Shown one piece after another: positions 8,249 through 17,502 of a stretch of DNA of 64,000 bases. The stretch is taken from assembly GCA_016235595.1 (NCBI GenBank), contig JACRJX010000004.1, forward strand, positions 1 through 64,000. The letters are read 5' to 3'. Position 1 is the stretch's first letter; the number at the start of each line of letters is the position of its first letter. Below the pieces are notes generated by a model. The model did not search any database, was not told where the DNA came from, and was given only the letters and a program-made list of their open reading frames with translations. A program made the translations under genes and the position numbers. The stretch is from Verrucomicrobiota bacterium (lineage in GTDB: Bacteria > Verrucomicrobiota > Verrucomicrobiia > CAIQCK01).

Positions 8249-9646
8249 TCATTCCAGTGGCGTCGTAGCAGGCTGTCGGCGCCCGGTGATTGTCTGCCAG
8301 ACGAAAAACACCGCGCAGCCCGAGCCGATCACGCCCAGTCCCGCCAGTATAAGCGTCCAGCCTGAACTGGCCCAGAGGAAAACCCAGCCAGCCAGTGCTG
8401 CCAGCGACGGGATCGGATAGAGCCACATCCGGAACGGCAACGGCACATCGGGTCTCTTTGTGCGCAGGATGTGCAGCGCCACGATTTGGCCAACGAACTG
8501 CACCAGGATGCGCACGGTCACGGCTGCGTCGATCACGTGTTGCAGCGGCAGAAAACAGAACACGGCCGTCAGCCCGCCGATGGCCCAGAGTGACACGCGC
8601 GGATAATGCTCTTGCGGATGCACCCGGCCAAACACGCTGAAGAAATCTCCTTCGCGAGCCGCCGCATACGGGATGCGTGAGTAACCCAGCGTGATGGCGA
8701 AGTTGCACGCCATCGCCGTCCAGACGATCAGGCCGGTGAACGCCACCGCGACATGGCGGCCGAACAATCGTTCCATGAACAGCGCGGCAACGTTTTCGGA
8801 CTTCATTGCCTCCTGCCAGGGAACGACGGCGATGATGGAGAGGTTCATCGTCAGGTAGAGCGCACCGACGAGGAGCACGGAGATCATGATCGCGCGCGGG
8901 ATGGTCCGGGCCGGATCGCGCACCTCATCGCCGAGATGGCAGATGTTGTAGTAGCCAAAGAAATCATAGATGGCGATGCGCATCGCGCCACCAAGGCCGA
9001 CGAGAAACGCGAGGTTGACGTGGAACGCATCGGGCGGCGGCTGGAGCAACGACGGTTTGAAATTTATCAGGCCCGCCCCGATGACCGTCACCACTGTCAC
9101 GATCGTGCCCGCTGCCAACGCCACGCCCAACCAGCCGACCACCTGAATCCGCCGGCTTAGCATCAGCACGGTGCCGGCGCACGCCGCGGCGCCGAGCGCG
9201 TTCCAGCCCAGCGGCACGCCCCATGCCTCAAATGTCGGCTGGAGATTTGGAAACGCGTATTTCAGGTAGCCCACCGCGCCGATATAGCCGGATGCCATCT
9301 CCAGTGTGCCGCTGATCAGGAATTGCCAGATGAACAGGAACGGCATCAGCCGTCCCCAGCGATACGGTCGAAAGGCCTCGCGCAGGAAATGATACGTGCC
9401 GCCACTGCCGGGCAGGGCCGCGCCGAGTTCGCTCCAGACCAAGCCGTCGCAGAGCACCAGCAACGCCGCGACCACCCAACCAATCATCGCCTGGGGCCCC
9501 TGCATCGAAGCGATGAAGAGCGGGATGGTGATGAACGGCCCGATGCCGACCATGTTGTTGACGTTTAGCGCGACGGATTGCAGGAGACCGAGGCCACGCT
9601 CCAGTGGAGCGGCGGCAGCTTGGGTCTGTGTCGGTTGTGTTGTCAC
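8249..9646 (-). CDS. APC-family amino acid permease
   Basis: The 465-residue integral membrane protein has about 12 predicted helices. The first helix has the APC-superfamily pattern NNMVGIGPFITIP, and LPGSGGTYHFLREAF follows helix 2, as in amino acid/polyamine/organocation transporters. The inferred role is amino acid or amine uptake across the inner membrane. GTG at 9646 begins just before the variable N-terminus; an in-frame TTG at 9664 is an alternative, and neither has a clear ribosome site. The start lies 40 bp from the 26-bp direct repeat at 9686-9711. Confidence 0.85.
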   Translation of the reverse strand: MTTQPTQTQAAAAPLERGLGLLQSVALNVNNMVGIGPFITIPLFIASMQGPQAMIGWVVAALLVLCDGLVWSELGAALPGSGGTYHFLREAFRPYRWGRLMPFLFIWQFLISGTLEMASGYIGAVGYLKYAFPNLQPTFEAWGVPLGWNALGAAACAGTVLMLSRRIQVVGWLGVALAAGTIVTVVTVIGAGLINFKPSLLQPPPDAFHVNLAFLVGLGGAMRIAIYDFFGYYNICHLGDEVRDPARTIPRAIMISVLLVGALYLTMNLSIIAVVPWQEAMKSENVAALFMERLFGRHVAVAFTGLIVWTAMACNFAITLGYSRIPYAAAREGDFFSVFGRVHPQEHYPRVSLWAIGGLTAVFCFLPLQHVIDAAVTVRILVQFVGQIVALHILRTKRPDVPLPFRMWLYPIPSLAALAGWVFLWASSGWTLILAGLGVIGSGCAVFFVWQTITGRRQPATTPLE

Positions 9647-9685
9647 GCGTGGCCAGCAAGACAACGGCCGCCATCCTCATGCGAC

Positions 9686-9711
9686 AAATCGCGCGCCAAG
9701 TCAACGCTCGG
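9686..9711 (+). repeat. 26-bp direct repeat, left copy
   Basis: A perfect 26-bp match (beginning AAATCGCGCG and ending ACGCTCGG) recurs in the same orientation at 10615-10640. The two copies bracket 903 bp of lower-GC sequence. The length is larger than most transposon target duplications and more like a recombination site or a template-slippage duplication. The flanking bases differ on both sides. Confidence 0.85.
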
Positions 9712-9762
9712 GCAGGGGGTGTTTGCACTTGCGTTGGCCGGACGGACGGCGAAAATGCCGGC

Positions 9763-10308
9763 GTGAGATCGGCACCAGCAACGATAGCCGCCCTCTTTGT
9801 CGGCCTGATACTCTGCGTGATTCTCAGTGTGATAGGCGGTATGATTTGGGAATGGTTAGTATTAAGGGAGTGTTATCGTAGCCAACAAAACGGTGCTACT
9901 CTGATTAATCAACGAAACAACAGACAGAGGGAAGCTTGGGTAAAGCGACTATACGGTGCCGGCTTGGGTTGCGTGGGGGCTGGATTGTTCATCGTCTGTC
10001 AACGGTTCGAGTTGTCGCCTGCTGGGTCTTTTATTCTAGGAGGTCTATGGTTGTTGGTTTGTTTCTCGCATCGTAGCCAACAAAACGGTGCTACTATGAT
10101 TAATCAACAAAACAACAGACAGAGGGAAGCTTGGGTAAAGCGACTATTCGGTGCCGGCTTGGGTTGCGTGGGGGCTGGATTGTTCATCGTCAGTCAGCGG
10201 TTCGAGTTGTCGGCTGCTGGGTCTTTTATTCTAGGAGCTCTATGGGTGTTGGTTAGTTTTTCGCTTGGTAGACTCAAGTGTTTTAGATTTGGCGAAAGAG
10301 ATTTTTGA
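9763..10308 (+). CDS. Small membrane protein with tandem-duplicated unit
   Basis: From GTG 9763 the protein has 181 residues: one N-terminal membrane helix (about 7-35), then two near-identical 65-residue units. Each unit has a polar basic stretch (RSQQNGAT...NNRQREAWVKR) and two membrane helices (GAGLGCVGAGLFIV and GSFILG...LWxLV). The duplication is exact at DNA level (195-bp period, 9877-10266) and in frame. Base composition is more AT-rich than in the flanking genes. No family was recognised. The start is uncertain: the frame is open to 9604, but that part overlaps the divergent permease gene, and the hydrophobic core begins after 9763. Confidence 0.55.
   Translation: MRSAPATIAALFVGLILCVILSVIGGMIWEWLVLRECYRSQQNGATLINQRNNRQREAWVKRLYGAGLGCVGAGLFIVCQRFELSPAGSFILGGLWLLVCFSHRSQQNGATMINQQNNRQREAWVKRLFGAGLGCVGAGLFIVSQRFELSAAGSFILGALWVLVSFSLGRLKCFRFGERDF
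9877..10071 (+). repeat. 195-bp tandem repeat, unit 1
   Basis: This unit and 10072-10266 align without gaps. I count 11 base differences over 195 positions; 9 change the amino acid (L/M, R/Q, Y/F, C/S, P/A, G/A, L/V, C/S, H/L) and 2 are silent. Confidence 0.9.
10072..10266 (+). repeat. 195-bp tandem repeat, unit 2
   Basis: This is the second unit of the in-frame duplication, directly abutting unit 1. In this unit both Cys that differ are Ser, and the units otherwise keep the same hydrophobic pattern. Confidence 0.9.
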
Positions 10309-10580
10309 AGTGTCGGTTTCCATGCAGGGGGGGCGTAAAACACGTCGAGATTGTGAAAGCAGAGTGTGGCAACACTGAGGAAGCGGAAACATCCTTGATT
10401 ACCTTGCTTCTCAGTTCTGGATTGCAGAAAGCGCTGCCTATACTTGGCGGCACCGGACGTTTTAGAGGCGCGTTCGATATATTGCGTTTTGTTGAGCGTG
10501 TTACTAAGGACTTGACCGGGTATCCCACCAAAGGTGGGGAGGAATCATGCTCCGCTCAGACTGCTGCGGAGGAAGGTTAG
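10305..10580 (+). CDS. Hypothetical small protein in the repeat-bounded cassette
   Basis: An open frame of 91 residues starts at TTG 10305 and overlaps the preceding stop codon by 4 nt, which would suit translational coupling. The product has a helical centre (ETSLITLLLSSGLQKALPIL) and RGAFDILRFVERVTKDL, with no recognised family. There is no ATG near the beginning, so expression is doubtful. Support is the overlap, the shared low GC with the preceding gene, and its position before the right 26-bp repeat. Confidence 0.3.
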   Translation: MKCRFPCRGGVKHVEIVKAECGNTEEAETSLITLLLSSGLQKALPILGGTGRFRGAFDILRFVERVTKDLTGYPTKGGEESCSAQTAAEEG

Positions 10581-10614
10581 CTATTCGCGCCTGAAATGTT
10601 GAGAATAAGCATGT

Positions 10615-10640
10615 AAATCGCGCGCCAAGTCAACGCTCGG
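10615..10640 (+). repeat. 26-bp direct repeat, right copy
   Basis: This is a perfect copy of 9686-9711. GC-rich sequence typical of the rest of the window resumes directly after it, ahead of the giant secreted protein gene. Confidence 0.85.
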
Positions 10641-10815
10641 ACGCGTGCGTTAGCAGCGGGGGAGGGTGCTGGTTTCGGTTTTCTCTTTGTGGGACTGCCC
10701 GGATGGCGTAGTCTATCATTTGGTGTTGGGTGGCGAGCGAGTTCTTGGGAGTTTTTTTCGCCGTGCGCCGTCTAACGCTAGCGAAACCAACATGCACCTT
10801 GAACTTGGGACGCCT

Positions 10816-13800
10816 ATGAAGACACACGCTCGATTTCTTGCCGCACTTGCGGCGTTGATTCTCACCGCCCTGCCCGGCGTCGCCCGCGCCGACAACGAGG
10901 TCGGCTTCATCGAACGGTTTGCTCTCGCAGCGGACCGCGAAAAGACGCTTGGCGAACTGGTGCCGGGCAGCGAGGAATTCTATTATTACCACGCGCTCCA
11001 CTACCAGAACACCCGCAACGAGGCGAAATTTGCGGATGTGATGAAGCAGTGGAAGAAGCGCTACCCTCACTCCGAACGCCGGCGCGTCATTGAGAACCGC
11101 GAGGCGCTCATCGGTTACGAGAACAACCCGCAGAAGACGCTGGCTTGGCTGCGTGAGAGGCTGAATCTCCAGTTCAACCACGTCCAGGAAGCGCGCGACA
11201 AGAAGCCGGACCTGCCGTCGTCGCTTGATCCGAAGCGGGTCGCTCGCGAGGTTTTCGAGAAGGACGCGTTGGTGCACGACGGCGGGCTTGGCAGTCTGTC
11301 CCAGGAGGCGCTGGAAGAGCTGGTCAAGCGCCAGGTGCCGCTCGACGAGCAGCGGCGGCGGGCGTTGCTCTCAAAAATCCGGCGGCCTGACGTGCAGAAC
11401 CTCATGGAACTGATCGCCGCCGACCTGAAATCGCGCGAGTCCCGCGGCTTTGGCGAGTTCGCCATCCATCGCGCGCTGTTGCCCAACCAACTGGATGCGC
11501 TCGTCAAAGCCGTTCCATCGTTGGCCAGCAGTGAGCCATTCGTCTACACCCGTTTGCGCAAACTTGCCCCCTCTGCCGATGCCGACATCGAGTTCGACGC
11601 CACCGAGCGCGAGGCATGGTTGGATCGGGTGTGGACGTATGCGAAGACGCTGCCTCCGGCGTTCAACACGCTGAAGGCACACGCGCTTTACCTCCGCCTT
11701 GACCACGATCGACGAAAGGGTGTTTATGACCGCGATCGGTTCATCGAATACCTCAAGCTCCCGCGCAGCTTCTTCTATGTGAACCCGAAATGGCTGCAGG
11801 CTTACGTGCGGACGGGGCAGCCGCTTTGCGATCTCAGCGCCGATCTCGCCGAGCCGCTGCTCGTGGCGCGCGTCATTGGCAACGACGAGCCGCTTGTGCG
11901 CGACTACTTCCTCCGGTTCTTTGCCGCGGCGAAGCCCGACAGTGAGACGGACGCATTGCTGGCGCCGTGGACTGACTATGTCCGCGATACCTGGCTCAAA
12001 CCGCTTCTGGCCGAGGCGATGATCGTTAACGGCATTGGCAGCGCCGAGCGTTGGGCCTCGCTGCTGACGCCGGCGGAGTTTCAGCGGTTGAAGGAGCGCG
12101 TGGACATTGAGTTCCCGCCGACCAACAGCCAGTTCACCGCGCCCGGCTCAGATGTGGGGTTGGATGTGATTCTGAAGAACACGCCTAAGCTCCTGGTGAA
12201 GACCTACGAGATCAACGCTCTGAACTGCTTCCTTGCCCAGCAGCGCCAGCTCAACACCGATCTCAATCTTGACGGTCTCGTTGCGAACAGCGAGCGGACG
12301 CACCCCTTGGACGCCGGTCCATTCAAGCGGACGCGCCAGACCTTCACGTTCCCCGAACTCAAGGGCCGGCGCGGCGCATGGATTGTGGAGTTCATTGGTG
12401 GCGGGCGCAGCAGCCGCACGTTGGTTCGCGTCGGCCAGTGGCATCTCCTTCAACAAACCGGCCCCGGCGGCGACCTGATCACCGTGCTCAATGAAAAGGG
12501 CGAGCCGGTCAAGGAGGCCGTTGCATGGCTCGACGGGCGCAAGTTCACCCGCGACGAGAAACTCGGCCGCATCATCGTGCCGTTCACCCAGCAGCCCGCC
12601 ACCCGCCAGATTGTGCTCGCCAGCCCGGACGGCACGTTCGCGACGCTCGCCCAGTTCGAGCATCACGCCGAGAACTATCAGTTGGATGCGCAGTTCCACG
12701 TTGAGCGCGAGCAACTCCTGGCCCGTCGCCAGGCCACACTCGCCGCTCGCGTGACACTGTTGCTCAACGAAGCACAGCTCGATCCGGCGATCCTTCAGGA
12801 GCCGAAGCTCACGCTTGTTACAACGACCCTCGACGGCATTTCCACCACGCGCGAGGTCAAAGACCTGAAACTCAGCGCTGGCAGCGTCTTGACTCACACG
12901 CTGACCGTTCCCGACCGTCTCGCAAGCCTGAGTGTCACGCTCAACGGCAAGGTTGACGTCCTTAGTGCCGGCGGCATCAAACGCGATCTCTGCGCATCGC
13001 ACACATGGACGCTCAACGGCATGGATAAGACCGACGCCACCAGCGACGGTCATCTGTCGAAGTTTGGCGACGGCTACGTGTTTGAGTTGTTTGGTAAAGA
13101 CGGTGAGCCACTGGCAGACCAGCAGATCGTCTTCGTCTTCCATCACCGCGAATTTACCCGCCCGCAGACCATCGCCCTCAAGACCGACGACAAGGGTCGC
13201 GTGCCTCTGGGCTCGCTCGCTGGCTTGCGCAGCGTCGGCGCTCGCTGGCTCAACGGCCGCCAGAGCATGTGGAAACTGGACGAGTTCGAGCGCACATGGC
13301 TGGCTGTGGTTCATGCTCGCGCGGGAGAGCCGATACGGATTCCCGCATGTGGAGGCGACCCCGGCGCGTTGACTGTCAGCCTGTTGGAGATGCGCGCGGG
13401 AGTGTTTGTCGCCGACCACAGTGCGAAGATCAAACTCGAGAATGGTTTTCTCACGATTGCTGACCTGCCAGCCGGAGATTTTTCGCTGCGGTTCCGCGAC
13501 GACGAGCGCAACCTCACCATCAAGGTCACTGACGGCATTTCCAGCGCGGGCTGGTTCCTTGGCAAGAAGCGCCAGCTTGAAGACAAGGCAACCGCGCAAC
13601 TCAATATCACCGGCGTCGATGTCGAAAAAGACGTTGTCGCGGTGAAGCTGGCAAACGTTACTCCGTTCGCTCGCGTGCACGTTGCGGCGACGCGCTTCGA
13701 GCCGGGGCGTGGACTGTTTGACGGGCTGGGTGGTTTCACGAGGTTTGGCGCGGCGGAGGGCACGCCAGCAAAGCTGCCGAACCTCTATGCCGCAGGCCGC

Positions 13801-16800
13801 GAGATCGGCGATGAATACCGCTACATCCTCGAACGCCGCCAGGGCCAGAAGTTCCCCGGTAACATGCTCACGCGCCCTGGGTTGTTGCTGAACCCGTGGG
13901 AAGTGCGCGACACTGACACTGCCGAGCTTCAACAGAAAGTCGGCGAGACTGCTGCAGCCACGGCGGGCGCGCGCGGTGGGGCGGCTTACGGCGGCGGTGT
14001 CATGGGCAGGCCCGCCAGAACAGCGGCTGCTGGCGCCGCGGCGGAAACGAACCTCGACTTCCTTGCCGCAAGCGCCCCGGTCATCTACAACCTCGTGCCG
14101 GATCAAGATGGCGTGGTGCGTTTCGACCGCAAGCGGCTCGGGGACCGCCAGCATGTGCAGATCTACGCCGAGGACCTCGCGGATGCCGTCTGGCGCTCGT
14201 TCGCGTTGCCAGAGGCTGGCACGAAGTTTGTTGACCTGCGGCTCGCGCAGAGCCTCGACCCTGCGAAGCCGTTTACGGAGAAGAAAGAGATCACCGTCGT
14301 GACGCCCGGGCAGGCGCTCGCGTTGACGGGTGAGATGGAAGCTTACGACACGCTCAACAGCGTCCATGCGCTCTTGACCACGCTCAGCCATGACGCGAAT
14401 CTTGCGAAGTTTGCGTGGCTCCTCCAGTGGCCCAAGCTTGGCGACGACGAGCGGCGCGCGAAATACAGCGAGTTTGCCTGCCACGAGTTGAATTTCTTCT
14501 TGGCTCGGAAGGACGCCGGGTTCTTTGCGAAGGTTGTTCGTCCCTATCTCGCCAACAAGAAGGACAAGACGTTCATGGACGACTACCAGCTCGGGAATAA
14601 CCTCGCGCGCTACCGCGAACCATGGGCGTACGCGCGGTTGAACGTCGTCGAACGCGCGCTGCTGGCCCAGCGCACGAAAGGCGAAGCGGCCAACGCCGCG
14701 CGACACCTGCGGGAGTTGTGGGAGATGATTCCGCCGAACCCGGATGAACAGGACCGGCTTTTCGAGACGGCGCTGCGCGGGCGGGCGATGGAAGGTAGAG
14801 GCGCTGTCGCTTTTGGATTCGTGGTGCCAAGTCCCGCTCCTGGAGGTCCTGCGGCTGCGCCTGAGCCCCCCCCGTCGCCTGCAGCCCCCTCACCGGCTGA
14901 AGCTCCTGCGATGATGGCTGGTGGAGCAATTAGCCGGGGCTTGGCTCTGGACGCGAAGGCAATGGACAAGCTGGCTGACGAATCAGTTGCGCTGGGAAGG
15001 CAGATGCCAAGGAGGTCCACGGCGGCCGCGACAATCGCCTTGGCTCGGAACCGTAAATGGGCGATGACGGGCAATGGTCTCGCCGAAGTGGAACTTCGCT
15101 ATGGCACCGTGAAGAAGAAGCAGGAGCTTCATTACTTTGGTGCGGAAGCAACCAGACATGCTCGCGCCGAAGTCCGCGCCTACTATCGCCAGATCGGTCC
15201 AACCAAGGAGTGGGCCGAAAACAACTACTACCAGCTCCGTATTGAGCAACAGAACGCTGATCTTGTCACCGTCAACGCGTTCTGGCGTGACTACGCCCAA
15301 TGGATCGCCGATGGCGCGAAGGCTCCGTTCCTCTCGCAGAACATTGCCGAGGCCCATCGCAATTTCACTGAAATGATGCTCGCCATGGCCGTGCTCGATC
15401 TGCCCTTCGAGGCTGCGCGCCCGGCGAAGGGACCGGCCATCGTCTATCACAAGCAGATCAAGCAAACCGCGCCGCCCGCTGCGCAGCAGGGTGCATTGCT
15501 GGTCTCGCAGAGTTTCTTCCGCCAGGGCGACCGTTACCGCGAGGAGGGCAATGAGAAGTTCGAGAAATACGTGACCGAGGAGTTCCTGGTCGGCGTCGTC
15601 TATGGCGCGAATGTTGTCGTTACCAATCCGAACAGCGCGCCGGTGAAAGCCGAGGTGCTCCTGCAAATCCCGCAAGGCGCGCTTCCCGTGCTCGGCAGCA
15701 AGGCGAGCGACTCGCGGCGGCTGCGGCTGGAGCCTTACACGACCCAAAAGCTGGAATACTACTTCTACTTCCCGGCGACACCGGAGAAGGCCGGCGCGAA
15801 GTTTGCGCACTATCCTGTCAATATCGCCGTCGCCGGGCGCAGCGCCGCATCAGCGAAGCCGTTTGTGTTCAATGTCGTCTCACGGCTCACGCAGGTGGAC
15901 AAGGCTGCGTGGAACTACGTTTCGCAGTATGCCAGCGATGGCGAGGTGTTTGCGTTCCTGGAACAGAACAACCTCGAACGGCTCGACCTCGCACGCGTTG
16001 CGTGGCGTTGCCGGCAGAGCGCAGACGTGTTCCGTAAACTGGTCGCATTCATGCAGGCTCACCACGTCTGGAACGAGACGATCTACAGCTATGCCGTCGT
16101 TCACAACGACACGGCGGCCTTGCGCGAGTGGCTGCGGCACAAGGACGATTTGCTGGCGAAGTGCGGTCCGTTCCTCCGCTGCGAACTCATCCTGCTTGAC
16201 CCGATCGAGCGTCGCGCCTACGAGCATCTGGAATACTCGCCGCTGATCAACCAGCGCGCGCACCGGCTCGGCAATGACTGGCGTATTGCCAACCCCGCTG
16301 TGCGCGGGCAATACCTGCATCTGCTCGACATCCTCGCCCACAAGCCGGCGCTTGACGCCGCGGACAGCATGAGCGTGACCTATTACCTCTTCCTGCAAGA
16401 TCGCGTGGAAGAGGCGCTGGTACGGTTCAAGGCCATCGACTCGAAGCAATTGCCGGCGCGCATCCAGCACGACTACGTCCGCTGCTATGCGGCGTTCTAC
16501 GAGGCCAACCTCGCCGAAGCGCGCGCCATCGCGAAGCAATACGCGACGCATCCTGTCCCGCGTTGGCAGAAACTCTTTGCCGAGGTCGCCTCGCAGCTTG
16601 AGGAGATTGAAGGCAAGGCGGCGACCGCGAAACCCGGCGACAAGCCAGACCGCGAGAAACAGCAGAGCGAGTTGGTTTCGACCGAACCGGGCTTTGACTT
16701 CAAGGTCGAAAACAGGACCATCGCGTTGAACTGGAAGAACCTCGCCGAGGTCACCATCAACTACTACCTGATGGACCCGGAGTTCTCATTCAGCAGCAAT

Positions 16801-17340
16801 CCCTTCGTGAGCGAGGATGCGAGCCGATTCAGCATCATCAAGCCCAACAAGACCGCCTCCCAGCCGCTGCCGGCTGGCAAGGACAAGCTCGACGTTCCAT
16901 TGCCTGCCCAATATGCCAAGGCCAATGTGCTGGTGGAGGTTGTGGCCGCCGGTCAGCGCAAGGCCCAGCCGTATCACGCCAACACCCTGAAGCTCACGCT
17001 CGCCGAGAACTACGGCCGGCTTGAGGCTCGCGACATTGTCACCGGCAAGCCCGTCTCGCGCGCCTACGTGAAGGTCTATGCCCGTCTCAAGAACGGCACA
17101 GTGCGTTTCTTCAAGGACGGTTACACCGACCTTCGCGGCCGTTTCGACTACGCGAGCCTGAACGCATCCGCAACGCTTGTTCCTCAACCCGCAGCCGATT
17201 CCGAGTCCGAGCCGCGCAACGGTCTCGACTATCAGATGCTCAAGCCAGCGGAGTTGGGCTCGGTCGAGAAGCTGGCGGTTCTCATCCTGAGCGACACCCA
17301 TGGCGCAGCCACGCGTGAGGTGAATCCGCCAAGGGAGTGA
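10816..17340 (+). CDS. Giant secreted protein with macroglobulin-like beta-sandwich regions
   Basis: The 2174-residue protein has a signal peptide (MKTHARFLAAL...GVARA, cleavage near residue 25). The first 450 residues are helical, including KKRYPHSERRR-type TPR-like pieces. From about residue 480 there are Ig/macroglobulin-like sandwich stretches with repeated patterns such as GEPVKEAVAWLDGRKF and GEPLADQQIVFVFHH. A Gly/Ala-rich linker follows near residue 1060, and a Pro/Ala-rich linker near 1350-1370. The C-terminus (AYVKVYARLKNGTVRFFKDG, then TDLRGRFDY) is another sandwich domain. No CxEQ thioester was found, so covalent trapping as in alpha-2-macroglobulin is unlikely. An envelope-associated structural or protective role is inferred. 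ATG 10816 was chosen because it starts the signal peptide. Confidence 0.7.
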   Translation: MKTHARFLAALAALILTALPGVARADNEVGFIERFALAADREKTLGELVPGSEEFYYYHALHYQNTRNEAKFADVMKQWKKRYPHSERRRVIENREALIGYENNPQKTLAWLRERLNLQFNHVQEARDKKPDLPSSLDPKRVAREVFEKDALVHDGGLGSLSQEALEELVKRQVPLDEQRRRALLSKIRRPDVQNLMELIAADLKSRESRGFGEFAIHRALLPNQLDALVKAVPSLASSEPFVYTRLRKLAPSADADIEFDATEREAWLDRVWTYAKTLPPAFNTLKAHALYLRLDHDRRKGVYDRDRFIEYLKLPRSFFYVNPKWLQAYVRTGQPLCDLSADLAEPLLVARVIGNDEPLVRDYFLRFFAAAKPDSETDALLAPWTDYVRDTWLKPLLAEAMIVNGIGSAERWASLLTPAEFQRLKERVDIEFPPTNSQFTAPGSDVGLDVILKNTPKLLVKTYEINALNCFLAQQRQLNTDLNLDGLVANSERTHPLDAGPFKRTRQTFTFPELKGRRGAWIVEFIGGGRSSRTLVRVGQWHLLQQTGPGGDLITVLNEKGEPVKEAVAWLDGRKFTRDEKLGRIIVPFTQQPATRQIVLASPDGTFATLAQFEHHAENYQLDAQFHVEREQLLARRQATLAARVTLLLNEAQLDPAILQEPKLTLVTTTLDGISTTREVKDLKLSAGSVLTHTLTVPDRLASLSVTLNGKVDVLSAGGIKRDLCASHTWTLNGMDKTDATSDGHLSKFGDGYVFELFGKDGEPLADQQIVFVFHHREFTRPQTIALKTDDKGRVPLGSLAGLRSVGARWLNGRQSMWKLDEFERTWLAVVHARAGEPIRIPACGGDPGALTVSLLEMRAGVFVADHSAKIKLENGFLTIADLPAGDFSLRFRDDERNLTIKVTDGISSAGWFLGKKRQLEDKATAQLNITGVDVEKDVVAVKLANVTPFARVHVAATRFEPGRGLFDGLGGFTRFGAAEGTPAKLPNLYAAGREIGDEYRYILERRQGQKFPGNMLTRPGLLLNPWEVRDTDTAELQQKVGETAAATAGARGGAAYGGGVMGRPARTAAAGAAAETNLDFLAASAPVIYNLVPDQDGVVRFDRKRLGDRQHVQIYAEDLADAVWRSFALPEAGTKFVDLRLAQSLDPAKPFTEKKEITVVTPGQALALTGEMEAYDTLNSVHALLTTLSHDANLAKFAWLLQWPKLGDDERRAKYSEFACHELNFFLARKDAGFFAKVVRPYLANKKDKTFMDDYQLGNNLARYREPWAYARLNVVERALLAQRTKGEAANAARHLRELWEMIPPNPDEQDRLFETALRGRAMEGRGAVAFGFVVPSPAPGGPAAAPEPPPSPAAPSPAEAPAMMAGGAISRGLALDAKAMDKLADESVALGRQMPRRSTAAATIALARNRKWAMTGNGLAEVELRYGTVKKKQELHYFGAEATRHARAEVRAYYRQIGPTKEWAENNYYQLRIEQQNADLVTVNAFWRDYAQWIADGAKAPFLSQNIAEAHRNFTEMMLAMAVLDLPFEAARPAKGPAIVYHKQIKQTAPPAAQQGALLVSQSFFRQGDRYREEGNEKFEKYVTEEFLVGVVYGANVVVTNPNSAPVKAEVLLQIPQGALPVLGSKASDSRRLRLEPYTTQKLEYYFYFPATPEKAGAKFAHYPVNIAVAGRSAASAKPFVFNVVSRLTQVDKAAWNYVSQYASDGEVFAFLEQNNLERLDLARVAWRCRQSADVFRKLVAFMQAHHVWNETIYSYAVVHNDTAALREWLRHKDDLLAKCGPFLRCELILLDPIERRAYEHLEYSPLINQRAHRLGNDWRIANPAVRGQYLHLLDILAHKPALDAADSMSVTYYLFLQDRVEEALVRFKAIDSKQLPARIQHDYVRCYAAFYEANLAEARAIAKQYATHPVPRWQKLFAEVASQLEEIEGKAATAKPGDKPDREKQQSELVSTEPGFDFKVENRTIALNWKNLAEVTINYYLMDPEFSFSSNPFVSEDASRFSIIKPNKTASQPLPAGKDKLDVPLPAQYAKANVLVEVVAAGQRKAQPYHANTLKLTLAENYGRLEARDIVTGKPVSRAYVKVYARLKNGTVRFFKDGYTDLRGRFDYASLNASATLVPQPAADSESEPRNGLDYQMLKPAELGSVEKLAVLILSDTHGAATREVNPPRE

Positions 17341-17441
17341 GCCGCCTTTCCAAGGCGACCTCCGAGCGCGCTTAACGACCAAGCTCAGCGACCGCCGCGG
17401 GAAAAGCCCGGTTGACTGCAAGAGTCGCTGACACATTATCT

Positions 17442-17474
17442 GAACCGCCCGACTGTCCAGCGGGGCGGCGGTTC
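17442..17474. terminator. Possible hairpin between convergent genes
   Basis: GAACCGCC (17442-17449) pairs perfectly with GGCGGTTC (17467-17474) between the giant gene (+) and the next gene (-). There is no T tract on either side, so intrinsic termination is uncertain. Confidence 0.3.
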
Positions 17475-17502
17475 ACTGGAGTGCCCTGGTTGGGCATCCT
17501 GG

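Noticed and set aside
7363..8268. 301-codon frame antisense to the Tat-exported deacetylase-like gene
   Set aside because: It has no recognisable motifs, and the minus-strand gene has a Tat leader and ribosome site.
12148..14706. 852-codon open frame on the minus strand inside the giant gene
   Set aside because: It is antisense to a gene with signal peptide and consistent domains; high GC leaves long antisense frames open. The translated sequence shows no domain pattern.
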